From: Imperialibacter sp963977595 | GTDB taxonomy: Bacteria; Bacteroidota; Bacteroidia; Cytophagales; Cyclobacteriaceae | Assembly: GCF_048007035.1 (NCBI RefSeq) | Contig: NZ_CP180355.1 | Coordinates: forward strand, 1,550,001-1,614,000 | Length of the DNA: 64,000 nucleotides | Direction of reading: 5' to 3' | In this document: positions 22,218 to 31,624 of the stretch, piece after piece | Position numbering within the stretch: position 1 is the first letter of the stretch | Layout of the letters: each line of letters begins with the position of its first letter | Notes under the pieces: model-generated | The model's input: only the letters and a program-made list of their open reading frames with translations | What the model was told of the DNA's origin: nothing | Database searches by the model: none | Program-made: the position numbers and the translations under genes

Positions 22218-23603
22218 TCATTGCAACCCCCAATGCTGCCTAAGCATATTGCTAAGACTATCAGCGATTGCCGACTGGCCTGCGGCAATGTTTTCATTTT
22301 CCTCCAGGTCGCTTCGGTGATCATACAGCATTTCGTCCTCCCATTGCAGGCTGTCGTTCACCCACTCCGTGTAAGCATAGTCTGGCGTGGTGATGGTGTA
22401 GCCGTTCGTCCATCGGGAAATGGCAAAGCCAGCGGGAGACAGCGAAGGTGCTGCCAGTTCGGCTGCCAGACTTTCCCCCTGTAACTGTGCTGGTTTTGGA
22501 AGTCCAGCGAGGTCAGCCAGGGTGGGGAAAATGTCGACGTACTCAACGATGGCATTGGAGATGCTTCCAGCCTTTGCCTTTGGCGATTTCCAAATCATGG
22601 TAGACCTGAGGGAGTTGCGGTAGTTACAATGCTTACACCACATAGTATGTTCCAGCAGGTTGTAGCCATGGTCACCAATCAGCACGATGTGTGTTTTTTC
22701 ATCAAGACCCAGTGCTTTCAACTCGTCGAGCACCCTTCCTATCTGGGCATCGACGTAACTCACGCTGGCATAATAACCTTGAATCAACGTTAGCGCCAGT
22801 GAGTCGCTCACCGGACCTTCTTTTGGCACTTCAGCATAATTTCTCAGCTCACCTGAGTTGTGAACGGAGCGTGCCGGAGCACCTGTCGGCACATAGTTAT
22901 TATCTGGCAGGGTTACTTTGCCATCATATAGCTGCCAATACTTCTCGGGTGCATTGAACGGCAGGTGTGGCTTAAGGAAACCAACCGCCATGAAGAAGGG
23001 ATTACCGGCCGCCGCCAGTGTCCTTAGGTCGATAATGCTCTTAGCCGCAATCTTTGCATCATTGTAAACGCTGTCCGGCACATTACCCCTCTCGTAAGGC
23101 CTTCCCCTGTTGGCCAAATCTGTGCCGCTGTTCGCTTCGGTCTGATAGTCCAGCAGGTCGGTTGGCCGCCAGTTGATGTCCCAGGCAGCGGCATGGTCGT
23201 CTTCATTGTGAAACACCTTGCCATTGGACACGGTAGTGTAGCCATTGTCTTTGAAATACTGAGGCAGCGAAATTGCTCCCGGCGCATCATCCTGGGCATA
23301 GGTCAGGTAGGTGAGAAAGCGGTTTTGCATTGGCCTCAGCCCGGTAAGAAAGCTGGCCCTTGACGCACCACAAACCGGAATATTGCAAAAAGCATTCTTG
23401 AAGAGTACTCCCTCTCCTGCCAGCTGATCCATATTGGGTGACTGCACAAGGGGATGACCATAGCACCCAAGCTCCGGCCGCAAGTCGTCAACTACTATGA
23501 AAAGGACGTTGGAGGGGCCGGTTGGTGCTTCTTTTGGTGTGCAAGAAAAAACCAAAGAAGCACCCAGGAATGGAATAACGAGAGATCTGAATTGGTAAGT
23601 CAT
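22218..23603 (-). CDS. Sulfatase, iduronate-2-sulfatase-like lipoprotein
   Basis: A 461-residue S1-family sulfatase. Lipoprotein signal with Cys21 (LVFSC). Metal-binding start NVLFIVVDDLRPELGCYG; signature CGASRASFLTG with Cys78, the residue converted to formylglycine; further metal site IVLIGDHGYNLLEHTMWCKH. The pattern is closest to iduronate-2-sulfatases. It removes sulfate esters from polysaccharides in the periplasm or at the surface, as in marine Bacteroidota. A Cys-type sulfatase needs a maturase (FGE or anSME) encoded elsewhere; the FGE-like protein at 28.7 kb lacks the needed cysteines. Confidence 0.92.
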   Translation of the reverse strand: MTYQFRSLVIPFLGASLVFSCTPKEAPTGPSNVLFIVVDDLRPELGCYGHPLVQSPNMDQLAGEGVLFKNAFCNIPVCGASRASFLTGLRPMQNRFLTYLTYAQDDAPGAISLPQYFKDNGYTTVSNGKVFHNEDDHAAAWDINWRPTDLLDYQTEANSGTDLANRGRPYERGNVPDSVYNDAKIAAKSIIDLRTLAAAGNPFFMAVGFLKPHLPFNAPEKYWQLYDGKVTLPDNNYVPTGAPARSVHNSGELRNYAEVPKEGPVSDSLALTLIQGYYASVSYVDAQIGRVLDELKALGLDEKTHIVLIGDHGYNLLEHTMWCKHCNYRNSLRSTMIWKSPKAKAGSISNAIVEYVDIFPTLADLAGLPKPAQLQGESLAAELAAPSLSPAGFAISRWTNGYTITTPDYAYTEWVNDSLQWEDEMLYDHRSDLEENENIAAGQSAIADSLSNMLRQHWGLQ

Positions 23604-23866
23604 GACTAAATATATCCATCCTATTTCACTTTAGGAAGGAATAGCTTGCCCAACGGCTGCCGCAGCTCAAGCGCCTATCATAGACCCGGGTTTAATCCAT
23701 GGGCTATGAAAGGGCTTCTACATTTCCAATAAAAACTATCCACAAACCAATTGAAGACGGGTTCATTCGGATTGAGTCTCAGACATTTTTTTAAAACCAA
23801 TGACATAGGGTTGACACTCCCGCTCGCTACATTTAAATTCAAAAGGACAAATTGCGACAGAGAACG

Positions 23867-24280
23867 ATGAAGCACACCACCAACTACTACAATACGTTTA
23901 TAGAAATTGCCGAGGACAGCCCCAGCGAGCAAGCTGCCGTGCCGCCATTGAAAGGAGAAAAAAAGTCGGTTGCCAATATGCAATTCGACATGGTGTATGA
24001 CAATCCCTACAAGTACACCTCCGACGAGGTGCTGTTTGGTGTATTTGCCCTGAGAAAGGAGTTCGAACCCAGCGAGCTGGACGAGCAACGTGAGCACTAT
24101 TTTTCGAAAGGGCAGCCCTGCTTTCGGGCCTCTCCACTTACCAAACAGTATGGCTGGGGAGTGCACGCCAATGCTGAAGGAAAGATTGCCATTTACGGAG
24201 CTGAAACCGAACAGTACAAAAAATTCCTGGCAGACGATGCTATCAAAAAAGTGAAGGCCATGAGGTCAAAGAGGGCCTGA
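23867..24280 (+). CDS. DUF6157 family protein
   Basis: A 137-residue cytoplasmic protein matching DUF6157 in length and in motifs: TTNYYNTFIEIAEDSP, QFDMVYDNPYKYTSDEVLF, FFSKGQPCFRASPLTKQYGWG and AIYGAETEQYKKF. Function unknown. The ATG at 23867 is preferred over a TTG five codons upstream. Single-gene unit, followed by a DUF1456 gene in the same direction. Confidence 0.85.
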   Translation: MKHTTNYYNTFIEIAEDSPSEQAAVPPLKGEKKSVANMQFDMVYDNPYKYTSDEVLFGVFALRKEFEPSELDEQREHYFSKGQPCFRASPLTKQYGWGVHANAEGKIAIYGAETEQYKKFLADDAIKKVKAMRSKRA

Positions 24281-24334
24281 GTTTTCCAGTGACAGTCCTA
24301 TTGGCAATGGTTTTCTTTTAGATTTGTAGTCGAT

Positions 24335-24805
24335 ATGACCAACAATGATATTCTCCGCCGATTGCGCTACCTCCTCGATGCCGATGACTCGCAAATGATC
24401 AATCTGTTCGCACAGGCTGGTCATCATGTAACACGGGCTGAAGTGAGCGACTACATGAAAAGAGAAGATGAGGAAACTTATCAGGAAATGCCTGACATAA
24501 AACTGGCGATTTTTCTCAACGGACTCATCAACGAGAAACGAGGCACAAGAGAGGGCGATCAACCGGCACCAGAGCAGCAGCTTAATAATAACATCATCCT
24601 AAGAAAACTCAAGATTGCCTTCAGCCTTAGCTCAGAAGACATCCAGGCTATTTTCAAGCTAAAAGGCAAAAGCATTGGCCCCCACGAGCTGAGCGCCTTT
24701 TTTCGCAACCCCAAGCAAAGCCAGTACCGGCCATGCAATGATCAATATCTGCGGTACTTTTTGAGTGGCATGCAGATAAAGTATAGGGCAGCGGAAGAAG
24801 AGTGA
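24335..24805 (+). CDS. DUF1456 (YehS-like) family protein
   Basis: A 156-residue protein made of two DUF1456 repeats: NNDILRRLRYLLDADDSQMI ... FLNGLINEKRG, and NNIILRKLKIAFSLSSEDI ... LRYFLSGMQIKYR. The family includes E. coli YehS. Function unknown, probably cytoplasmic. Confidence 0.9.
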   Translation: MTNNDILRRLRYLLDADDSQMINLFAQAGHHVTRAEVSDYMKREDEETYQEMPDIKLAIFLNGLINEKRGTREGDQPAPEQQLNNNIILRKLKIAFSLSSEDIQAIFKLKGKSIGPHELSAFFRNPKQSQYRPCNDQYLRYFLSGMQIKYRAAEEE

Positions 24806-24911
24806 GAGGGCTGAATAAGCAGCTATCTGACCACAAAATTGTACACCCGAACCTTAAATAATCAATGATTGTTCTTAAATTGAGTTTCAAATAGGAAGTT
24901 GAAAGTACCAA

Positions 24912-25406
24912 ATGAAACAAAAAGAGCGGTCGGTATTAAAAAACGTCACTAGGTATGGTGCCGTTCAACGAAAGCATCAGCATGTTCAGCCGAACAAATG
25001 GCGGGCCAGCCGCAATGACGTACAAGCCGGAATTGATCAACTCCTGGGCTATGGAGGTGTAGGCACGCTTCGGTTGCAAGGCTCATTTCTTGGTGAGGTT
25101 CCCGGCTTAACAAACCTGCCCGTGGCCAGAGTGGCAGAGCTGCTTGACATGAGCAAAACTACTTTTTACAGGGCCAAAGATGAGCCGGAACTTGACATGG
25201 GCACGGTGGATCGACTTTCAAGCTTGTTCAAAATTTACCAGCGAGGAATGGAAGCCTTTGAAGGGCTGGAGCCGTTTGAAGAGTGGCTTCAATCGAAGAT
25301 AGCCAACCTGGGGGATCAGCATCCGATTGACCTTTTGATGACCGAGAGTGGTAGAACAGCTGTTTTGGAAGCTATTGACCGGGTAGAGTATGGAGTGTAT
25401 GGCTAA
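24912..25406 (+). CDS. Xre/MbcA/ParS-type antitoxin
   Basis: A 164-residue antitoxin. It has a DNA-binding segment (VARVAELLDMSKTTFYRAK) and the C-terminal toxin-binding domain of the Xre/MbcA/ParS family (RGMEAFEGLEPFEEWLQSK, PIDLLMTESGRTAVLEAIDRVEYG). It neutralises the RES-domain toxin encoded next, whose ATG overlaps this stop codon (TAATG). Operon autoregulation is typical. Confidence 0.9.
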   Translation: MKQKERSVLKNVTRYGAVQRKHQHVQPNKWRASRNDVQAGIDQLLGYGGVGTLRLQGSFLGEVPGLTNLPVARVAELLDMSKTTFYRAKDEPELDMGTVDRLSSLFKIYQRGMEAFEGLEPFEEWLQSKIANLGDQHPIDLLMTESGRTAVLEAIDRVEYGVYG

Positions 25407-25861
25407 TGCTGGTTTTTAGAATAGAAAAGAAGAAATACCAGTCTACTTACCCTCCTCTTGGTTCTCGTTTTGCAAACGGCCGCTGGAGCACCAGAGATAT
25501 GTGGGTGGTGTATACCTCAGAAAACATCGCCCTTGCCAAATTGGAAACACTGGCTAACAGCGGGTCGAGAATACCTCAGAACAGGTTCGTATTGACGCTT
25601 GAAATAGACGATGACACTCCACTGGCAGAAATAACCGTTAATGACCTGCCTCAAAACTGGCACGATTACCCCTACCCAAAACAACTAGCGGAGATAGTGA
25701 AAGATATAATGGATAGCCAATTGTATGTTGGTGTGGTTGTTCCATCGATCCAATCACCCAGAGAGAAAAATATCCTATTATTTCCCGAACATCCGGAGTT
25801 CGGGAGGTATGTGTCCAAATTGGATGAAACAGACGAATACTTTGATCCACGATTAAAATAG
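25406..25861 (+). CDS. RES-domain toxin (NAD+-degrading type)
   Basis: A 151-residue RES-family toxin. Visible active-site residues: Arg in GSRFANGRWST, Glu in ALAKLETLA, and the Ser/Asn region VVVPSIQSPREKNILLFPEH. Family members such as MbcT and Res deplete NAD+. The gene overlaps its antitoxin by one base. It ends 110 bases before an IS4 element, which does not interrupt it. Confidence 0.92.
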   Translation: MLVFRIEKKKYQSTYPPLGSRFANGRWSTRDMWVVYTSENIALAKLETLANSGSRIPQNRFVLTLEIDDDTPLAEITVNDLPQNWHDYPYPKQLAEIVKDIMDSQLYVGVVVPSIQSPREKNILLFPEHPEFGRYVSKLDETDEYFDPRLK

Positions 25862-25971
25862 GCCTCACAGTTTGTTTCGAAATCCACATCGGTAAACAGC
25901 TTCTCAATTTTCCCAAATCTTCACGATAATAGGCCACAGCCATTCAAAACATATCTCCTTGGTTCGTGTCC

Positions 25972-27495
25972 CACCATAGCCGTCAACCTAAGCGAAAAAG
26001 GGCTAGGAAAAGAAACTGAACTCGATTTTGTGCCGAAAAATCAGGAATTTCTCAAAATACCTCTCAAAATTTGTTTCTGATGAGCGTATTGAGGCCATTG
26101 CAAAAGCATCGTCATTCAAAAAGCGTAAGTCGGTCATTTCGCCAAAGGCATTTCTGGACGTGGTTTTTTTTAGCAATAATGGCAAATGCCCTTCTCTATC
26201 TGAATACAGTATAGATCTTGCACATCATCATGGCGTGAGTGTTTCTAAACAAGCTCTTGATAAGCGTTTCAATAAAAACACAAAACAGATGCTTGCAGGA
26301 CTTCTCCAAGAGGTATTGACACAGCAAATGGCCCATAATTCAGAAGAAAGCATTCCCTCCAGTTGGTTTACTGATATCCGTATCATGGATAGTTCAGAAT
26401 TTAAAGTATCCAAAAAGGTAGCAGATACTTTTCCTGGGTATGGAGGAGAGGGAAGGGAAGCCAGTGTTCAAATCCAATTTGAGTATCAGTTGCTAGGCTC
26501 TAAGGTAACCGAGATTTCCATTGGCTCATCACGAGATTCTGATAGCATTGAGGGGATGAAGAATATTGAGAAGGTACCTCCCAAAACATTATTGCTAAGA
26601 GATTTAGGGTATTTTTCTCCTAAGGCATTTAAAGAGCTAAGCAGCAAAGACATCTACTTTATCAGCAGGGCAAAGTCACAATGGAATTTCTATATCCTCA
26701 AGGAGGGAGAATACTCATTACTTCCAACAGCCTCTATTATCAGCTTATTAAAGGAAAAGAAAGAAAGGTATCTGGACATGGATGTATATGTTGGCGAAAA
26801 AACTCGTACTAAGGTACGGCTTGTGGCTAATTTGCTCACAAAAGAACAAAAGCAGAAACGCTTAAGGAAGAAATCAGCGAATAGAAAATTAGGGACTGAC
26901 GTGTTAGAGGCCATTGGCTTGAATCTATTTGTAACCAACGTGGAAAGGGAAAAATGTACCGCCTCTCAGATTTATGATCTCTACACATTGAGATGGCAGG
27001 TAGAACTTGTCTTTAAAACCTGGAAAAGTGTGATGAGATTACATAAAATACACCCAGTGAATGCGACCCGTTTAGAATGCATCATTCTCATCAAGCTGCT
27101 GTGGGTAATGTTAAACTGGACTTTTCTTAATCACTTAAAGAATTTAACCCAAAAGGATTTGAGCTTTCATAAGCTAGTCAGTACGCTACAAGGGCGATCT
27201 AAAGTGTTAACATTACCTGTGCTGCAAAACAGTCACCGACTCATCGAATGGCTGACGGATTTGTATCGAATCAGCAACGCATTTCATGAAAAAGAGTATA
27301 AAAAAGGGCAAAAAAAAGTATCAGATATTCTTACCAAAACATACTTAAATGTAGTCTTAAACCAGTAAATTAGATCAACAAAAACGGTCGGCCATTCCGA
27401 TAAATGGCTTTCAAAAAACATGGAAAATAAAACTCGGCCATGCGGAATGGCCTTGCCATATCCACCAATTATTTCTTAGGTTGACGGCTATGGTG
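25972..27495 (+). mobile_element. IS4-family insertion sequence
   Basis: A 1.5-kb element with exact 21-bp terminal inverted repeats: CACCATAGCCGTCAACCTAA plus G at 25972-25992, and its complement at 27475-27495. It contains one transposase gene. A shorter match, GTTCGTG outside the left end and CACGAAC outside the right end, is also inverted, so the true ends may be about ten bases further out. I see no direct target duplication. An internal inverted repeat GGCCATTCCG/CGGAATGGCC (27390-27452) follows the transposase gene. Confidence 0.88.
26028..27368 (+). CDS. IS4-family DDE transposase
   Basis: A 446-residue transposase that cuts and pastes the element. Catalytic Asp121 (RIMDSSEF), Asp192 (LLRDLGYFS) and Glu326 within the IS4 signature Y-(2)-R-(3)-E-(6)-K at Y319, R322, E326 and K333 (YTLRWQVELVFKTWK). 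N-terminal DNA-binding helices about 1-100. The frame is intact, so it is probably functional. Composition is more AT-rich than the flanking genes, consistent with recent arrival. Confidence 0.95.
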   Translation: MCRKIRNFSKYLSKFVSDERIEAIAKASSFKKRKSVISPKAFLDVVFFSNNGKCPSLSEYSIDLAHHHGVSVSKQALDKRFNKNTKQMLAGLLQEVLTQQMAHNSEESIPSSWFTDIRIMDSSEFKVSKKVADTFPGYGGEGREASVQIQFEYQLLGSKVTEISIGSSRDSDSIEGMKNIEKVPPKTLLLRDLGYFSPKAFKELSSKDIYFISRAKSQWNFYILKEGEYSLLPTASIISLLKEKKERYLDMDVYVGEKTRTKVRLVANLLTKEQKQKRLRKKSANRKLGTDVLEAIGLNLFVTNVEREKCTASQIYDLYTLRWQVELVFKTWKSVMRLHKIHPVNATRLECIILIKLLWVMLNWTFLNHLKNLTQKDLSFHKLVSTLQGRSKVLTLPVLQNSHRLIEWLTDLYRISNAFHEKEYKKGQKKVSDILTKTYLNVVLNQ

Positions 27496-27563
27496 TCTTC
27501 ACGAACAGGGGTTTTTAGGCTCTGGTTTTTGATTTAAATATTGCCAAAAAATACTGTTCTATA

Positions 27564-28652
27564 ATGGGATTATATAACCTCCATCAATTTGAAGGACAAC
27601 TGCCAACGACTCGTTGCGTTGCGTGCAGCTCAGATATAACTCCGCTTCTTGGAGACTCTGGCCAAGATTGCTATGATTACTTATGTAAGGGGGTTTGCAA
27701 TAAGCAAATCCGTATTACGGGATCTTCCCTTAGCGATGGCAATATGGAAGCCCTTTTATCCAACCCTGCAACGCAAATCGATTTAAGAGAGGATATAATA
27801 AATTCAAAAGATGATCCTTATGTAATATATACTGACACTCTCAGTTATTTTACCGGATCAGACTATCAAAAGTCGTTTCCGACAAAAAGCTATGAAGATT
27901 GGAAAGAGGGTAAACTGCCAGGGCGGCCTAGTATGTACCTTAACCTGCCGAAAAATGACCTCGCAAAAATAGCCGAGCACCAACAACGTATATTTGAAGA
28001 GGAGTCTAAAATCAAAACCTCACTTCTTATCGAAGGACTCGAGTCTGGACTGAAAAGCTCTATTGATCCTGAAAAATTTATTGAAAGTGAATCGGTCACT
28101 ATCGACAGACTGCTGGAGACAAATTCCCAACTTGCCAAACGTTACAGCATTGGCAAAATCGAATTTGATTCAGAGTTATCAAAAAACATTAGGGCATTCT
28201 ATTCGCAAATGGTAAAAGGTGAATACAACTACGATGTGATAATTAATCCAAATCAAAAAAACAAAATTGGCAAGCAGATTTATCTCCATCGTGGGCTTGT
28301 CTACGCCAAAGCACTAAAGGTTTATCATGGCCACATTAAGAATCTCAGGAAGCGTGATGATCACCAAAAAGGGAGTAAGGAGGCATCATCTCAACAGGAA
28401 ATCGACGAATTAGCCGAAAAGTTTGACCACATAATTTTCAAACTTGAAAGGTTAGAGTTTGGGCAAGAAATAATCTACGACGAGATTCAGCCTTTGAAGG
28501 AGTATCTGGGTACAATGCCAAAAAAAACGTTCAAAGACATGGTTGTCGGCAGGCTCATACGGCTAGGAATCGATAAACTCCTAGATCAGGAGACCGTCAA
28601 AGAGATTATAGGCGACCTTTTTGGTAAAGATTCGCAAAATTTGATACAATAA
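27564..28652 (+). CDS. Uncharacterised protein with N-terminal Cys cluster
   Basis: A 362-residue protein I do not recognise. The N-terminus holds paired cysteines (RCVACSS at residues about 17-23 and CYDYLCKGVC at about 36-45), suggesting a zinc-binding motif. The middle (about 135-230) is helical and charged; the C-terminal third (about 285-355) has predicted coiled-coil character (EIDELAEKFDHIIFKLERLEF). No signal peptide or membrane segment. It is AT-rich, stands alone just after an IS element and lies in an accessory block, which suggests horizontal origin. A defence or regulatory role is only a guess. Confidence 0.7.
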   Translation: MGLYNLHQFEGQLPTTRCVACSSDITPLLGDSGQDCYDYLCKGVCNKQIRITGSSLSDGNMEALLSNPATQIDLREDIINSKDDPYVIYTDTLSYFTGSDYQKSFPTKSYEDWKEGKLPGRPSMYLNLPKNDLAKIAEHQQRIFEEESKIKTSLLIEGLESGLKSSIDPEKFIESESVTIDRLLETNSQLAKRYSIGKIEFDSELSKNIRAFYSQMVKGEYNYDVIINPNQKNKIGKQIYLHRGLVYAKALKVYHGHIKNLRKRDDHQKGSKEASSQQEIDELAEKFDHIIFKLERLEFGQEIIYDEIQPLKEYLGTMPKKTFKDMVVGRLIRLGIDKLLDQETVKEIIGDLFGKDSQNLIQ

Positions 28653-28731
28653 GTTAATTACCCTTCTCTGATTAGTGTTTGCGCTTACCATATTACCCTC
28701 CTCATTTCTTAAATCTTCCCGATATTACAGC

Positions 28732-31443
28732 ATGCGAAAACTGCTCATTCTTTTTTTGTTGCTGGCTACTTTTTCTGCCAAAGGCCAGCTGTTTGAATAC
28801 AACAATAATGGTATTCAACGAGTGTCTTTGTCGTCCGGCACCAAGTACCAGGTACAACATCCCTTTATCTCTTTTCGGGTCAATGGTGAGGTAATCAGCA
28901 GTGCCACACAGGAAAGCGACGACAAAAGATTTGAAACTGTTTACACGCATCCGCTGTCCAAGTCTTACCTGCCTTACAAGGTCACTTTCACCCTCAAAAA
29001 CGCCACCTCGTCCGACACCCTCACCATCGAAAACGTGGTGCCTTTTGGGGAGAATCCTGACCATGTGTACATAACAGGCCTGGGCGAGCACCGGCTGTCA
29101 CGCAGTGTGATTTACCGGCCGGGATTTGGCCCCATCGGCGTCATCCTGCCCGACAATGCCTGGGAATTGGGCTTTGGCATTCTGCCACTGCCAGACGGGA
29201 ATGCTGTCGCTGGCCTGGCTCGCCGCAAAAGCTGGGAGAAGGCACAACGCAAACGATTCGAAACAGTTATTTACCCAGGTGGTGAGGTCACTTACGAGCT
29301 TTGGTACGAGCCTTTCACTGGCAACTGGCAGGAAGGCCTGCGCCTCATGTTACAAAAGCATTTCCTGTTTGACCTGGAGCAGTTCGACAACAGCCTCTTC
29401 GACCGCCCCGACCTGGCCTGGATCAGAAAGGCCTATGCCATCAACCTGATGATGGCCTGGGATAAGGACTTTTACAACCCACGATACGGCATTTACTACC
29501 TGCCCAAAACCATCGAAAAGGCAAAGCCTCTGCTCGGCGGCTGGGACGTCATCGGCTTCTGGCCTACCTGGCCAGCCCTGGGCCTCGACCAGCGTAACCA
29601 GTGGGACATGTTTCGCAATCTCCCGGGAGGCCTGAAAGAGCTGAAGCGAATCACCGCCGATGCGCACAAAGCCGGGACCAAAATCTTTTTGTGCTACAAT
29701 CCATGGGATGAAAGTACCACAGCCACCACCTTCGCAGAGCAAATGGCCGGTATGACAGACATGCTTAAAGCCACAGACACCGACGGCGTGGTGCTCGACA
29801 CCCGGGGCAGTAGCAGTGCCGAGATACAGGGGGCAGGAGATGCAGCGAAAGAAGGCGTGATCATGTACAGCGAAGGCATGGCCATTCCCAAAGACATGCC
29901 AGGCATTATATCCGGACGGGTGCACAATGCGCTGGTATACCCTCCCCTGCTCAACCTCAACAAATTCATCAAGCCCGACTTCTCCATTTTCCGAGTGGCA
30001 GAGCTGGCCTATGAGCCCATTTTGCGGGAATACAACCTCAGCCTGTTAAATGGTCACGGCGTAGAGATCAACCAGTTTCAACCTGGCCGGCCTGAATGGG
30101 TAGATGAGCAGTATAAACACCTGGGCAGGATACTGATGGTGCTCCGCAGCAACAGCAATGCTTTCAATTACAGCGCCCTCACTCCGCTAGTTCCAACTCT
30201 TCGGGACAGCGTGTATGTGAACGAGTGGAAAAGCGACACCAAAACTATTTACACTATTTACAACGCCAACCCTGAAGGCTACACGGGGCCCCTGTTTGAC
30301 CTGGAACTGCCCGACACCCATCACGCTGTCAACTTGTGGACGCACCAACCGGCAATTGTGGACGGTGGAAAAGCGCTTGTTTCCATCGACGGTTTTGTCC
30401 CGGGAGACTTGGGCACCAACAACGAGGGCACTGTGAGCGTGGTAGCGGTATTTCCCAAAGTGTTGCAGATCAGCCGACGAGGCGACGAACTATCTATAGA
30501 AAGCCCGCCTGGAAAGATCACCTTGTCGATCAACGGCCCCAGCTATGACAAAAAGCCCTATGAGTTGGAAGGAGGAAAGCATAGCCTGTCACTTAGAAAG
30601 ACGTTTGGCTGGCAGGAAGGTAGTGTGGTCATCCAATATCTCACCAATGGCGAGCTGATGGATGAAGTGGTATTTGAGCTAAAAGCTTCGGATCCCTGGC
30701 TGATCTCCAGCTCCACCAACACAGCGGGCAACAACGTCGATCCTACCTCGGTACGGGTGCCCGGCAGCAACTATCACTACAAAGTGGATTCCAGAGAAGG
30801 AGAATTTATCCCCTATCCCAAACAAGCTGAGAAGGACACACTGATGGCCGGTTTCTGGATGGATCGCTATCCGGTGACGAATGCGCAGTACTACGACTTC
30901 CTGGTCGCCACCTGCTACCGACCCAACGACGACACCAATTTTCTCAAACACTGGCCTGGGGGCAAGCCAAAAAAGGGAGAGGAAGACTTTCCGGTAGTCT
31001 ACGTCAACATTGAAGATGCCCGGGCCTATGCAGAATGGAAAGGCTCCCGGCTTCCAACGGAGCTGGAATGGCAGTATGCCGCACAAGCCGGAGACCCTTC
31101 CAATACCTGGCCGTGGGGCGCTGACATGGACAGCACCAAAACCAGTCGTGGTGATGGCAAGCCTTATGCTGTAGGGCAATACCCGGAAGGAAAGAATACG
31201 CTGGGTCTTGAAGATTTGGTAGGCAATGTGTGGCAACTAACCAACGACGTCTACTTCAATGGTACCAGCGAATTTGTGATCCTGAAAGGCGGCAGCTATT
31301 TCAACCCCACCTCCAGCTGGTGGTACGTAAAAGGAGGCCCCCAGCCCCTTCCCTGGCGGCAAATGCTGCTACGTGTTTCGCCGGGATTTGAGAGGAGCGC
31401 TACGGTTGGTTTTAGGTGTGTGGTGGAGGAGAAAAGTCAGTAG
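28732..31443 (+). CDS. Secreted glycosidase-like protein with C-terminal FGE-like domain
   Basis: About 903 residues; the start at 28732 opens a clean signal peptide (LLLATFSAKGQ). Residues about 20-230 are beta-rich. Residues 230-500 look like a TIM-barrel carbohydrate-active domain (NLMMAWDKDFYNPRYGIYYL, GGWDVIGFWPTW, GTKIFLCYNPWDES, TDGVVLDTRGSSS). Residues about 690-900 are a formylglycine-generating-enzyme/SUMF1-type C-lectin fold (MDRYPVTNAQYYDF, GSRLPTELEWQYAAQ, GLEDLVGNVWQLTND, LKGGSYFNP). The FGE active-site cysteines are missing, so this domain is probably structural or ligand-binding. Substrate not determinable. Confidence 0.75.
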   Translation: MRKLLILFLLLATFSAKGQLFEYNNNGIQRVSLSSGTKYQVQHPFISFRVNGEVISSATQESDDKRFETVYTHPLSKSYLPYKVTFTLKNATSSDTLTIENVVPFGENPDHVYITGLGEHRLSRSVIYRPGFGPIGVILPDNAWELGFGILPLPDGNAVAGLARRKSWEKAQRKRFETVIYPGGEVTYELWYEPFTGNWQEGLRLMLQKHFLFDLEQFDNSLFDRPDLAWIRKAYAINLMMAWDKDFYNPRYGIYYLPKTIEKAKPLLGGWDVIGFWPTWPALGLDQRNQWDMFRNLPGGLKELKRITADAHKAGTKIFLCYNPWDESTTATTFAEQMAGMTDMLKATDTDGVVLDTRGSSSAEIQGAGDAAKEGVIMYSEGMAIPKDMPGIISGRVHNALVYPPLLNLNKFIKPDFSIFRVAELAYEPILREYNLSLLNGHGVEINQFQPGRPEWVDEQYKHLGRILMVLRSNSNAFNYSALTPLVPTLRDSVYVNEWKSDTKTIYTIYNANPEGYTGPLFDLELPDTHHAVNLWTHQPAIVDGGKALVSIDGFVPGDLGTNNEGTVSVVAVFPKVLQISRRGDELSIESPPGKITLSINGPSYDKKPYELEGGKHSLSLRKTFGWQEGSVVIQYLTNGELMDEVVFELKASDPWLISSSTNTAGNNVDPTSVRVPGSNYHYKVDSREGEFIPYPKQAEKDTLMAGFWMDRYPVTNAQYYDFLVATCYRPNDDTNFLKHWPGGKPKKGEEDFPVVYVNIEDARAYAEWKGSRLPTELEWQYAAQAGDPSNTWPWGADMDSTKTSRGDGKPYAVGQYPEGKNTLGLEDLVGNVWQLTNDVYFNGTSEFVILKGGSYFNPTSSWWYVKGGPQPLPWRQMLLRVSPGFERSATVGFRCVVEEKSQ

Positions 31444-31624
31444 TGATTCGCCGAAAAATCTTATTAAGAAACGTAAATATTAACGTTATGGTCATTGATT
31501 TGAGCACGAGCGAGTAACAACGACAATCCTATTGAAAACAGGAAACGAAGAATATGTCTCATACTGTCAAAAGTTGCCTAAAAACTTAGGTCTTAAACAT
31601 TGGCGTAAACGCTCTGGATTGACC

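Noticed and set aside
23690..23730. Imperfect palindrome reminiscent of IS200/IS605 ends
   Set aside because: Arms match only partly and no transposase remnant is present.
23678..24166. Minus-strand frame opposite the DUF6157 gene
   Set aside because: The plus strand matches a known family over its full length; this frame has no recognisable content.
25950..27520. Target site duplication of the IS4 element
   Set aside because: No direct repeat is visible at either possible pair of ends; the flanking similarity is inverted.
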